DNA of 64,000 bases from Entonaema liquescens (Eukaryota; Ascomycota; Sordariomycetes; Xylariales; Xylariaceae): positions 434,001 to 498,000 of the forward strand of contig CADCSX010000003.1 in NCBI GenBank assembly GCA_902805475.1. Reading direction: 5' to 3'. Position 1 is the first letter of the stretch. Each line of letters opens with the position of its first letter. Made by a program: the position numbers and the translations under genes. Positions 12,501 through 23,141 of this stretch are shown piece by piece. Below the pieces are notes generated by a model. The model ran no database searches. It saw only the letters and a program-made list of their open reading frames with translations, and was not told the DNA's origin.

Positions 12501-14529
12501 AAGATTATTTTAATAAAATTATTAAATTTAATTAAAAAATTTATTTAAAAAAAATTATTAAAAATTTAAAATAATAAAAATTTAATTTTATTAATATATT
12601 TATAAATATTTTAAAAATTTTTAAATTTTTAAATAATTACGTAATAACCGTTATTAATTTAAAATAATATGTATAAATTATAAAATATTTAATGTATATT
12701 ATAATAAATATATATTTTAATATAATATATATAATATTATATTTAAATTAATATATAAAAAATTTTATTATAATATATATTATAATAATTAAAAAAGTTT
12801 TAAAATAATTAAAAAATATTTTAAATTATAAATTTATTTTTTAAAATAATTTAAAAAATTTTATAAAATGGATAAACATTAATTATACGGGGTGTACGTA
12901 ATCTAAAAAATTAATTTTAAAATATATTTTTAATATTAAAAATGGTATTATTAATTAATTATTAAAAAAATAATTTATAATAATTATATCTATTTGCGAA
13001 TTTAAATTTAAAAATATAATAAATACCACGAAAAAAGTAATTTAATTACATTATTTATTAAAAAAATTAATAATTATAAAAAACGATGTTAACGTTATAA
13101 TAATTTATAAAAATAATTAAAAAGTTTTAACATTTATTAAAAACCTTTAATTTTATGTTCGTATAAAATATATAAAAATTAATGTTTATTTTACTCGTAA
13201 AAAATAATAAATTAATAAAATTAATTTTATATATATTTTTATAACATAATAAATAATAAACGAGTTTATTAAACTTTTATTTAAAAATACATTTATTAAA
13301 TTTAAGAAAATAATAAAATTTTAATTATAAAATAAATAAAAAATTACAAATATAATAAACATTTTATAATTTATAAAAATTAAATTATAATAATTATAAA
13401 ATATAATTACAAAATATTAACCATAAATAATAAACCCGAATTAAAATTTATTTTTAAAATAGTTAAAAAATATTTTATATATATTATTAAAAATTTTAAT
13501 ATTTAAAAAATACATAATTAAATATATTTTAAAAATTATTAAACAATTATATTAAATATATTTAAATAATATATTATAAAGTAATTAATATAAAATATAA
13601 TTATTTATAAATATTTTATAAAAGTAATTTTTAATATTTAAAATAATTTAATAAAATAATAATAAAAGTTAATATATTTTGGAATTTTTTTATAAAATAA
13701 AAATTAAATATTATAATTTTTTCGAAATTAAAATTTAATTTAATAAATTATTTAAAAGGTTTTAAAAATATATTATTTCGTTTTTTAATTTATTTTAAAT
13801 TTTTTAATTATTATATATGTAATTAAAACTTAAATAATATATTTTAAAACTTTAAATAATAAAATATTTAAACATTTATAATATATATTAATTTTATAAA
13901 ATAATTAATTATATATTTATTAATGAGTTATATTTTTTTATAACGATTTAAACCGAATAAATTAAATAAAATATATGTTTAATTTATTATTTTAAAATTT
14001 ATTTAATAATTTTATAAAATTAATATTTAAAAATAAAAAAAAAACATAAATAAAATTATTTAACGTATTTAACGATTAATTAATAAATAATAAATAAAAA
14101 AATAAATATTAATACGTTTTTATAATGGTTATTATTAACGTATTTATAAAATAAAAAAAACGAATATTTATATAAAATTATAATTTTATAAAAAAAATAT
14201 TTAATAAAATTTATTAAAAAAGTATATTATAAAATAAATAACGGTTATTCGTAAAATATTTACGAAATAAAAAACGGATAAGCAAAACCGAAATATAATA
14301 TAATATCGACGTATTAAATAATAAAAGAAATTTTTACTTTAATTTATCATTAAATAAAATTAAAAAATAAATTACGTTTAAAAATTTACTTTATAAAATC
14401 TTTAATAACCCCCGTTTTAAGTAATACGTACGGCTTAAACTTTAAACATAAAATTATATATAAATATAATTATTATAAAATATTTATAAAATGTTTTAAA
14501 ACGAATCATAAATTTAATTTAAATAAAAA

Positions 14530-14682
14530 TATTAAAATATATATAATTAATAAATTAAAAAGTTAATTATACGCTTTACACCCGTGGTTTTTATATATTA
14601 TACATACTTTATTTATATACTTAATTAAATAATCAATTAATATAATTAATTCATACTTTATAACTTGCGTTTATTTTCAATA
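14530..14682 (+). repeat. 3' LTR of the copia element
   Basis: 153 bases, same length as the 5' LTR. Its inner (left) part is heavily mutated and the outer end (…GCGTTTATTTTCAATA) less so. Terminal CAATA is explained as CAACA after C to T. Followed directly by the CCAAT duplication. Confidence 0.92.
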
Positions 14683-14687
14683 CCAAT

Positions 14688-15016
14688 GATGCTACCACCG
14701 CGACCTTGGCTCACCATCTGTCTAGCAGCAGCCTAGGTAGTCAAGAAAGTACCGACGATATTCGTCTGAATATGAGATTGTAAAGTCTCCTCATCCAAGC
14801 TATCTGCTCTTAAGCCAGCAGGATTGCTGATGTGGACTTGTTGGTGAAAGTAAGACAGAACACTTACTTCAAGAAATCGCGGAACTGACTGAAGCCAGCA
14901 TTGGCAACGAAGATGTCTAGGCTTCCGAATGCATTGACCGTTTGGCTTATTAGCTCAGTCCCTGTAGTAGGTTTTCTTATGTCTCCAGGAGCGAAAATGA
15001 GACGAACAGAGTTATC
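14688..15016 (-). pseudogene. 5' half of the split short-chain dehydrogenase (SDR) gene
   Basis: Minus-strand remnant encoding the SDR central region: GSLDIFVANAG (the NAG motif), then after a 41-base intron (14867-14827) AGLRADSLDEETLQ and NIVGTFLTT, ending in QGRGGSIIG at the insertion point. The reading continues into the fragment at 7708. A TAG at 14733-14735 stands where related proteins have glutamine (TTQAAARQM), again CAG to TAG, 46 bases outside the element. The exon encoding the N-terminal cofactor-binding strand is not recognisable upstream of 15016. Confidence 0.8.
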
Positions 15017-15271
15017 CTATAATATTGTAAGTTTTATAGTCGTTATAATTGCTAGGCCGGATCGCAGGAGGTTGCAGACTAGTATCATATAGCATATACC
15101 ATATTTTCCGCTACTAGCCACCTACTTGATTGTTGGCCAAAGTGATAGTGCGGTTGTTTCATATACCAACGTATGCGAGGAGGATAATCTGAGGCATCGC
15201 GATACTCGAGGGAAATTATTTACCAACTATGTTACATATAAAATGCTCATTAGTCCGCCCTGATATCTGGC

Positions 15272-16239
15272 TCACGGGGCCTTTCTAGAGGAGTCGCAGA
15301 TATCCATCCACTCCTTAGCTTGTTTGATTATGCAGTCCGTCCCCTGCTCAATCAGCGTCGTATGTGGTAGTTTCCGTGAACTTTCAGCGCGTAAGTGCGT
15401 ATAGTAGTCATATAGCACTAGCCTGTTGATGTTGATTTCGGTAAGACCAGCCTTGATACACCGCTGCATGATGTCGGCGGGGAAGCCGTTCGTTCCATGG
15501 AGGATGCAATGGACGCGTCTATCGACTTGATTGAAAATACTCTCGAGCCTATTGTGTCAAGAACGCTAGAGCGTTAATTACGTAGATCTTTGGAAAGAAA
15601 AAAGAGGGAACTGGTGGTGCTACCGACCTCTTGTAATCCAATTGTGGCCCTTGCGCACCATATTCACCATGTACATTTCCGAAAGTAGGGGCTGGGGCGT
15701 CAACGCCAGTAGCGATGAATTGTTCAACCTCTTCTGGCGTCGTCTTGCTCGCCTCTAAGCCTGCTGTATCCATAACCCCGTCTTCGCCGCCTTCGATGCG
15801 GCCCGGTTCGGCCCGGTTCGGCCTCGGTCGCGATATCTCTCTCGTAGCAGTAGGTTACCCACTTGGCCATTTTTGCTAGGTTCTCTTCCTTCTCATCATG
15901 TGACATATCAACCATGATAGAATCGAGCGGTAGAGTATCGGCTGCTAGCTTGATCATGTCTTCATCCTGCGCATGGTCGAGGTGAACTGACACTGGCACC
16001 TTTGGTCTTTTTGCGGCCTCGGCGGCCACCCGGATTAGCAGGCCGTCTGAGAACGCGATCGCCCAAGGAAAAAATTGAAGGATTAGCGGCGACTGCACCT
16101 GTTCGGCTGCACGGACAAGACCAACGATCTGCTCGAGGTTATAGGCAATCGCGGCAATGACGCCGTATCGGCCTTTCTCTGCCGCTTCGAGGATCTGAAG
16201 ATGGCGGTTTGTTTGGCGCCAATCTGCAAGAGCACCCAT
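15272..16239 (-). pseudogene. Class II ketose-bisphosphate (fructose-bisphosphate type) aldolase, frameshifted
   Basis: Exons 16239-15628 and 15548-15272, with a 79-base intron between. Class II aldolase signatures are clear: the zinc-binding HLDHAQDEDMI, the SIMVDMSHD strand, EAEPGR, and GNVHGEYG followed by LHGTNGFP. Zinc-dependent aldolases of this family cleave ketose (bis)phosphates. A perfect tandem duplication of 10 bases (15801-15820) shifts the frame right after EAEPGR. Counting only one copy, the exons total 879 bases, exactly 293 codons, so the ancestral protein had about 292 residues, normal for the family. The residues after the break are otherwise intact, so the lesion looks recent or could be an assembly artefact. 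Confidence 0.88.
15801..15820. repeat. 10-bp tandem duplication inside the aldolase gene
   Basis: GCCCGGTTCG occurs twice head to tail. Removing either copy restores the conserved aldolase frame across the junction. Confidence 0.9.
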
Positions 16240-16809
16240 TTTCTCTAGACTCTAATTGTGAAGTGCCAAGTCAAAAGCTGGGGTAAGATTGAGATTATAT
16301 AAGATTACAACAGGATGAATGAATACCTAACCTTGGAGAAGGGAGTGCTCAATGACATAAATATGTGGTATCGGTATTATAGATGTATGTGATGTATTCT
16401 TTATGCACTCGCATTTTGGATATGCTCCGATCGTCTCTGTACACGCTTAATAACAACTGCACCGAATCACCTTAATGATCTGCGATGGATAATCGTCTCG
16501 AGGGAACCGTATGACGGCGGCTCCCTATCGGCTCGGCGGCCAGGCCGCGCTGTATAAGGCATGACGTTGCGACACGCTCGGGAACAGACCGACGAGCTTT
16601 CCGACTAGCTTCCTCACACATACCTTACCAAGGTGGGCGGCTTGTACTTACTTTCGTTCTTTCACACCAGGGCCACAACCACCGACACGAGGGTTGCAGC
16701 TGGTCCAGACCGGAACTCCGGTCGCTGCTAAGGCGAACTGATATTCAACTAAACATTATCTAAACTCTTATGTATGGATCTTTGATCGGGCCGTGTTAAA
16801 CGATACTGA
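16240..16809. other. Intergenic between divergent aldolase and transporter remnants
   Basis: Likely the former shared promoter, and possibly the unrecognisable N-terminal part of the sugar transporter. No open frame with a recognisable motif. Confidence 0.4.
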
Positions 16810-17218
16810 TTACAAATCATCCAGTGCTGGACAGGTATCGCCGGTATCACTATGTGTGGTCTCACGATCCTCCATACCGTCGGTTTCGATCCCCATAAAT
16901 CTCTGTGGATATCAGGTTTGAACAATATAGCATATACCCTTGCTACACTGATTTGTGTGGTACTTATTAGTAGAATTGGCCGGCGCGGGACTCTTTACTA
17001 AGGCTCTGCCAGACAAGCAATTGCTATGTTTCTCGTTGGCGGTCTCTCACGTGGTAGACTGAATGCTCGGGAGGCCGGTCATATTGACACGGCTAAGGCA
17101 TGGGGTGGCGCCGCCGCCTCTATGGTATTATTTTCGGCGCTACCTGGTTGGCCGTTCCATGGCTATATCCTGCCGAAATCCTTCCCCTTAAAGAGACAAG
17201 AATGATATCGAGGTAGTT
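16810..17218 (+). pseudogene. Fragment of an MFS sugar transporter
   Basis: Conceptual translation shows sugar-transporter landmarks in order: a Q-x-W-T-G-I segment, the RIGRRG loop motif, a QAIAMFLVGGLSRG membrane segment, and in the next frame WLAVPWLYPAEILPL, the hallmark loop of fungal hexose and quinate type transporters. It has an in-frame TAA shortly after RIGRRG and at least one frameshift between the third and fourth blocks. The first membrane helices and the C-terminus are missing. Position next to aldolase and dehydrogenase remnants suggests it once imported the pathway substrate. Confidence 0.8.
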
Positions 17219-18305
17219 CAACACCTCGAATAACGAGCAAACATGTTGTTTGTATGCGTTGGGATAGATTTGGCTCTGTGCGTAAAGCGGCGTGGCGGGG
17301 TGTAGGGAGGGATCTAGTGTGAGACGCGACGCTATGTTTAGGCGCCTCTATTCCTATACTCTATAAAACATTTGGTTGGTACGAATAGCTACCAAATACC
17401 TCCCGATATACCTTATATACCTTAGGCAGCTATACTCCTATCACGAATTGAATGATGATTTCTGTGACTATGACTTGATGGTATTGTGTATAGTAGGATC
17501 TGTCATACCGCCATGAACAAACAAAGGTTCAGCTTTTTAAGTGCGGTCCTCTTATTGATCCGTGCACAGAAACCCAAATCAACTTTTGACTTGCGTTTCC
17601 AGAGCTTTCACCTTGATTGTCCTTCTCCGCCTTCCCTGCCTTCAGTGTCGCATGTCCGACATCAATTGGTGGATTGAACCCGTTTGCAACCAGCTTATTC
17701 TAGCCCTTTATAGGCTGGGTCTTATCGGGCTCCAGTCATGGTGCCGAGATGATCGATGAGAAACTGGCTGTAGCCCATAATTTTCAGTGGATTTGGGGAA
17801 GGAAAACATCAGCTGGTACGTGCAAGACGCGTAGACGAGAAGGTTGGCGTAGTTTCACGACCGCTATAAGGCGAATGGTCAGGATGGATTACCCGCCACT
17901 CCCCATTGCCCCCGATCCGAGGGTCACCCGAAGCCGAGCTACGTGCCTTACATTGCTATTAGCTACCTAGCTATCTACCGACCGGCATGACGGGATTTAT
18001 TTTGGACCTCATCTATATTGTAAGTGATGACCATGTGTACGTGCAAAGTTCCATGATGTCAATACAGGTTGAATGGACTCTGGATAGAAGGCAACATGAC
18101 TATAATCATTGTATGAATGTCAAACCTATTATTTCACGTATCACACGATATACCTAACGCCCGACCTATTCTCCGTATGCGGCCCCGGATTTTTACCACA
18201 GAAATTCCTAACTAAATAATTCGGTTGACATAAAATAGCTGGATTCTTACCTCTGCCTCACACACAGACGCATATGCCTAGGTATCTTACCTACCTAAGT
18301 ATTCA
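17219..18305. other. Intergenic, nothing recognised
   Basis: Several short frames, none with family motifs. A CCTAGGTA-type palindromic motif with a nearby TACCTACCTAAG occurs at about 18276-18300, just before the next start codon. Confidence 0.45.
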
Positions 18306-19459
18306 ATGTCTTGCCAGTCTTTCTGCCGCTCTGCCGTCAGGCAATTCTCAAGGGCGTCCGGGGGCCAGAGCCAAGTTTTCTATGTATCGTCTATGGTCCG
18401 TTTATTAGGCACTCGCAACACCCAGTTTATGCTTAACTCGGGTGCCAATATTCCTGCCATCGGTTTTGGTATCTTTGAAGATCCCGAGGCACAGGAAGAG
18501 GGGGCCTGTCGAGCTTTGAAGATGGGCATGCGTCTGATTGATACAGCGCGGGTCTATAACATGGAAAAGCAAGTCGGCAAGGGTATTAAGGCCAGCGGCG
18601 CTCCCCGTGAGGAGATATTTCTCGGGACGAAGCTCTGGTGTAACGATTACCATCCTGATGATGTCGAGAGGGCCTTAGATGGGTCTCTGGCCGATCTAAA
18701 TATTCCCTATGTTGACCTTCTCATGATGCACTATCCATGCACCTTCCAAAGGGGCGCGGAACGCTTCCCTAGAGACGCCAATGGTAAAATGATCTTGTGG
18801 AAAACGACCTTCGTTGATGCCTGGAAAGCGATGGAGGAGCTAGTAAAAACTGGCAAAGTCAAATCCATTGGCGTTTCTGACTTCAGTAAGGCCGAACTGG
18901 AGACACTTATGGAAAAGTCTTCAACGGTAAGTCAAACCTTGATCTCTTTCAGAATAAGTTACATCCTATCGTCTTCCTGTGATTAATGAGGCTATAGGTA
19001 CCCGCCGTTCACCAGATGGAAGTTCATCCGTACTTGCAGCAGAAGTCCTTTAGCCAGTGGCTCAAGTCTAAGGGTTTTCACGTGGTCCAATTCAGCCCTC
19101 TCGGCAATATGAACGACTTTTATCGAAATGCTGGTTGAAGCAAAGATATCTCGCACATTATTGAAAGTAATCGAACAGCTGCTATTACTAGAAATTGGGA
19201 AGAAGTATAACAAGAGTCTGTACAAGTCGTATTGGCATGGGGTATCGATAATGGCCGCTCCGTCATTCCCAAGAGCGTAATCGATTGGCAGATTCAACAG
19301 AACCTCGAGGCCGACTTTGAACTATCGCAAGATGATATGGACACTATCGGTACCCTAGACATCAAGGCGCGCTTCAACGGTCCCAGCGTAGACTACCAGT
19401 GGAGACTATACAGTGACCTCGAGGGTCCCGAGGGGGCGGTTGAGGGACGAACTCATTAG
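18306..19459 (+). pseudogene. Aldo-keto reductase, disrupted in its 3' half
   Basis: Exon 1 is 18306-18926 and exon 2 begins at 18998 (71-base intron, GTAAGT..ATAG). AKR residues are visible: Asp and Tyr in LIDTARVYNME, Lys in LGTKLW, His in LMMHYP, plus the GVSDF strand, HQMEVHPYLQQ and the C-terminal IPKSV. These enzymes reduce sugars and aldehydes with NADPH. Exon 2 has an in-frame TGA at 19136-19138, then two frame changes before VQVVLAWGI, after which the frame is good to the TAG at 19457-19459. The N-terminal ~30 residues before MVRLLG are longer than usual, so the real start may be the internal ATG. Up to residue ~270 it would still fold, but the cofactor-binding C-terminal part is lost. 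Confidence 0.85.
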
Positions 19460-20015
19460 ATGGGTTGAGAGCTAGCAATTGATGCACATGCTGACTCCGC
19501 ATCCTGGGTTCAAACTCCCTTAGGAAAACTTCTGAATTTAGGCCAAGTGTATCCCTGCTCTTCTCAGCGCGCTGGCCTGGATGCGGTTCATTGTGGGGTA
19601 TCCCCCGTGCCGAGGGTACGTCGTGACGAAGCCAGGGGCTCCAATACGGGCCCGTTATAGTACCGAGCACTTGCATGGCTTTATCTCACCTAACAACAAT
19701 AACACGTCTTGGATAGTACTAGATTGTAACCCACTCCTATGCCAGTGGGTGTTCACTAATAGACGACGGAACTCAAGGTGCAGTACGATCAGCATTTTAT
19801 AGCAGGATGAATATCTGCCACTAGCTAGGAATGAGACCATCCGACATGAGGTTTTGCCCTTCGTATGCTCCAATCCCACGTATGACCTCACGGGACATAT
19901 TACTTCTCCAGAGAGGTAGACAAATTATATAGGTTTGTATTAGCCTTACCCCGTGCTGTAGAGGCAAAAAGGTCTAGTCCACAACAAACATACTTCCTTA
20001 CCGAGCCCCTTCATC
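19460..20015. other. Intergenic, nothing recognised
   Basis: A gggttcaaac stretch near 19507 resembles a tRNA T-loop, but the flanking stems do not pair. Confidence 0.45.
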
Positions 20016-20892
20016 ATGGCTCCCCAAAAGAACATTATTATCACCGACGCGGGTGGCCTGGTTGGCCCTCTTCTAGGTAGTCGGTTTTTAAATGACTACT
20101 TATCGATTAATCCTTACATACGTTATCGGACCCGTCGTTCCAAAGGGAGTGAAGTATCTCGAAAATGCGCTTTGCCTCTAATATGGTCTTAGTAATCCCA
20201 TTTTTATCAATACCCTCGAGACCGCCCAACCTCTACACGCTATCTTTATCTTCCACGGGATTATGAGCGCCGGATCTGAGGCGAGCTACGACCTGTCGCT
20301 GAAGGTCAATGTAGAAAGTGTAAAGACTCTTCTATTAGCGCTGCGGGCTAAGAATCCTGGCGTCCGTGTCATCTACAGCAATTCCCAGTCTGTCTACGGC
20401 CAGCCACTGCCGCCCGTCATCACTGACGATATCACCCCGACGCCAGAAGACACATACGGCGCCCACAAGCTCCTGAATGAGGTCTTCATCAGTTATATGC
20501 ATCGAAAAAGCTTTATACATGCCTTTATCCTCTATTTCCTTACTGTTTTCGTCCGCCCGGGTCTCCCGAGTAACGCCGCGCCATCGTTCGTATCGGGTAT
20601 GATCCGCGAGCCGATGAAAGGGGAAGAATGTGGTATCCCTCTCAAAGACCGTTCTTTAAGGATATTTCTCTATGTGCCGAGCACCTCGCAAGAAAACTTG
20701 GTCAGAATACTGAACATGGACAGCAATAAGTTGCCTAAACACATTCGACACGTCAACATGCTTGGTGTCTCCGGTACGATCCAAGACCTAATGGATGGTC
20801 CCGCCAAGTATGGTAGGGAGGATAAGCCTAAGCTACCACAGGAAGAGACCAAGCCCGAACTAGAGCGAATTCTCCGGAGCTGGCCACAAGAT
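20016..20892 (+). pseudogene. NAD-dependent epimerase/dehydrogenase (D-erythronate dehydrogenase-like), truncated
   Basis: The ATG at 20016 opens a Rossmann start (MAPQKNIIITDAGGLVG) in which the first glycine of G-x-x-G-x-x-G is Asp. The frame then breaks and contains a TAA before the conserved block resumes at ~20200. From FIFHGIMSAGSE (ATG at 20263) it is open: VIYSNSQSVYGQPLP, catalytic Y-x3-K (TYGAHK), FVRPG, FVSGMIREPM and LERILRSWP. These features resemble DenD-type D-erythronate dehydrogenases, which oxidise four-carbon sugar acids. The last ~25 family residues are missing; the frame instead runs straight into Rhs-type sequence. Probably inactive. Confidence 0.78.
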
Positions 20893-22430
20893 TTTGGTGA
20901 TACCACATATACCTATGATGGAAACTCCAATGTTCTTTCCACCACGGTTGATGGAAAGAAAACTACGATGTCGTATAATGAAATTGATCAGCGTACGGAT
21001 GCCGGATTTGTATGCGATAAACTAGGGAGGCTGGCGACTGATAACCAGGGTCAGCAATACCACTTTGATGATAGAGACCGTTTGCTGTCAGTAAAGGTTG
21101 GGGGCACGGCGTCGGATTTTGAGTATCGAGCGGATGACTATCTCGCCCGGCGTAAAGGTGTTTTGACACGGTTGAAATGTACTGCAACAGTGGCAAAGTC
21201 AACTCACTGGCTGTCACGAAGGACAACTCTACTGAAAAAACGAGCTTCTTCGCCGGTACAAAGACTATCGTCGCGAGTTATACCGACGAGAAGTCGTCCG
21301 ACTACTTTTTCGACTCTGCAAATTCTACCACACACTGCTTGTAGGAAATCGCAATACATCCGTCACCTACGACGCCTACGGTAAGGCAAAATCTTCGTCT
21401 GCTATTGATACACGTTCGAACTTTGGCTTCGTACAGGAGTTCTGCGATGAGACGAGCGGGCTAGTATATCTGCGCTCTAGGTACTATAGCCCTAGTATCA
21501 TGGGGTTCGTATCTATGGACCGCAATCACCAGGAGAATCGCTACGCATATTGCGAAGGTGATCCGATCAATAATTTCGATCCTCTAGGTGAATAGTGGAA
21601 AACTATCACTGCCTGGGCTGTCGGGACCGTTATCGGGGCGGCTGTCACCTTCGGTGCAAGCCTAGCCGTTGAAGGAGGCCTCGGCATCGTATTTGGTGCG
21701 TTCGAGCTGAGCGAAGTAGCCGCGGCTACGGCTTCGTCGGTGATTGGAGTCGGGTCAGCCGCAATAGGGGGCGGCTGGGAATATCTCTGGAGGTGCTGTC
21801 AGCGCCGCTATCCGGGGCGATGCTTACACCGGAGCAGATGCCTTTGTCGATGCAGTGACGGGAGCCGCCGGAGGAGCTTTTGGCAAATTTATAGAGCCAG
21901 AAGCTCAAGCGTTCGCTGCTAGTGCCAAATGCGGCGAAAAGGCGTTAAGCCCTTTGGCACAGGAGGCTTTAGCAAGCGGAATCACAGGAGCTGTCAACAA
22001 TGGGACACAGTCTATTGTTGGACCGATGCTTCTGGGCGAGCCTATCAACCCACTGACGGTCGGCGCTTCCATGCTTGGAGGATTCGTCGTGGGAGTAGTC
22101 ATCAAAACGTATACTATGAACTGGGTGAAAGTACAATATCGCGAGAAATCACCCCGTGTCAGGGCTGCAGCAAGGCAGTTCTTGGGGCGTACGCAGGGTA
22201 AAATACAGGCTGGTAAGATGAAGAGCATTGATATATACGACCCCAGCAGCATGGGTCTTGGTAGCCTCACAGGTCCATCCGGGAGTAGCTCAGCTGTTGA
22301 CGCGGACGTTTCTACTCTAGCGAACTTAACACTAAAGTCTAGGCTGGGGACTTTGAGTCGGGAGCACGAGGATCTTCCTCCATTGATAACTGAACTTCGA
22401 GAGTCGGAAGTCCTGATATTCTACCTCTAA
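20893..22430 (+). pseudogene. Bacterial-type Rhs/YD-repeat protein, C-terminal fragment, frameshifted
   Basis: Continues in frame from the epimerase remnant. It shows YD-repeat units (TYTYDGNSNV; QQYHFDDRDRL) to about 21.17 kb, then loses frame. The Rhs core C-terminus is recognisable at ~21.45-21.59 kb (GLVYLRSRYYSP, RYAYCEGDP, NFDPLG), followed by an in-frame TAG. Downstream comes a Gly/Ala-rich hydrophobic stretch (from ~21.60 kb) and an open 191-codon tail at 21855-22430 of unknown function. Rhs proteins are large shells that in bacteria carry variable C-terminal toxin domains; fungal copies are usually explained by horizontal transfer. Only the end of the shell and a tail remain here. 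No known effector domain is recognised in the tail. Confidence 0.8.
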
Positions 22431-23141
22431 AGAGAGCTAAAGATTCGTAATGATGTTGCTTGGACGGCCAAGCAATGTAAAATCTAGAGTTCTACCAATC
22501 GATGCTTCACCAATACCTAGACTGGCATGGCCTACCTAAGTACCAACTTAAAACCCATGTATTTCCGTATTCTAAGAAGGGCTTGACCTTAGAGAAGACA
22601 AAGTGAAGCGTAACAATAGCTTGTTTGCTACCCTAAGCGGTTACCCCTATTCAATAGCCCGTAGGGAAGATTTATCTAAGTCGAAATAAGTTAAACTAGT
22701 CTAAGGCCCTGCAATACTACCTAAGGCATACGAACAGAAACCATGCTATATTGCTCTAATCTACTAGGTTAATTATACGATGATGAGTGGTCTTATACGC
22801 CAAGACATAATGTGTTGTTCCCGAATGTAGCCCCTGAACGACTTACTTCAGAGCTTAGTGCATCCCCAGACAGTTGTTTTCATAGAACACTAGCACAATG
22901 ATTTCAAAATGAGAAGGCAGGCTGGATAAGTCTCATATCGGGACCTGGCAACCTTATGGTATGATTCTAAATCCAGATGTATTTTACGAAAGAGAAGTCT
23001 TTAGGTTTTATGAGGTATGTATCATTGCGCACTACTAATACATTCTATAGAAGTCCACCCCTTATTAACGCTCTCATCTAACCCCATCTCAATCAAAAGC
23101 ACACCGATATTGGTTATTCCTCATCCGTCAAGTTCATCTAA
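22431..23141. other. Intergenic, nothing recognised
   Basis: No open frame of interest and no repeat. The 3' flank of the minus-strand gene at 23142 lies here. Confidence 0.45.

Larger units (their letters stand above)
7714..14682 (+). mobile_element. Complete RIP-mutated Ty1/copia LTR retrotransposon
   Basis: Element of 6,969 bases with equal 153-base LTRs and a perfect 5-bp target duplication CCAAT (7709-7713 and 14683-14687). The unmutated 5' end reads TGCTGGAATATG, close to the TGTTGGAATA of Ty1/copia LTRs. The interior is almost devoid of C and G, with stops in all frames. A decodable reverse-transcriptase stretch near 12.33-12.50 kb gives the + orientation and the copia assignment. Insertion is antisense to the SDR gene it splits. 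The LTRs differ almost only by transitions. Confidence 0.93.

Noticed and set aside
7867..14529. Possible mitochondrial-DNA insertion, suggested by extreme AT content
   Set aside because: Paired LTRs, a target-site duplication and the copia RT pattern show it is a RIP-mutated retrotransposon.
17486..17970. Three overlapping plus-strand frames
   Set aside because: Mutually overlapping in different frames, with no family motif; probably decayed intergenic DNA.
19495..19525. tRNA-like T-loop (gggttcaaac)
   Set aside because: The 5-bp T-stem does not pair and no cloverleaf fits.
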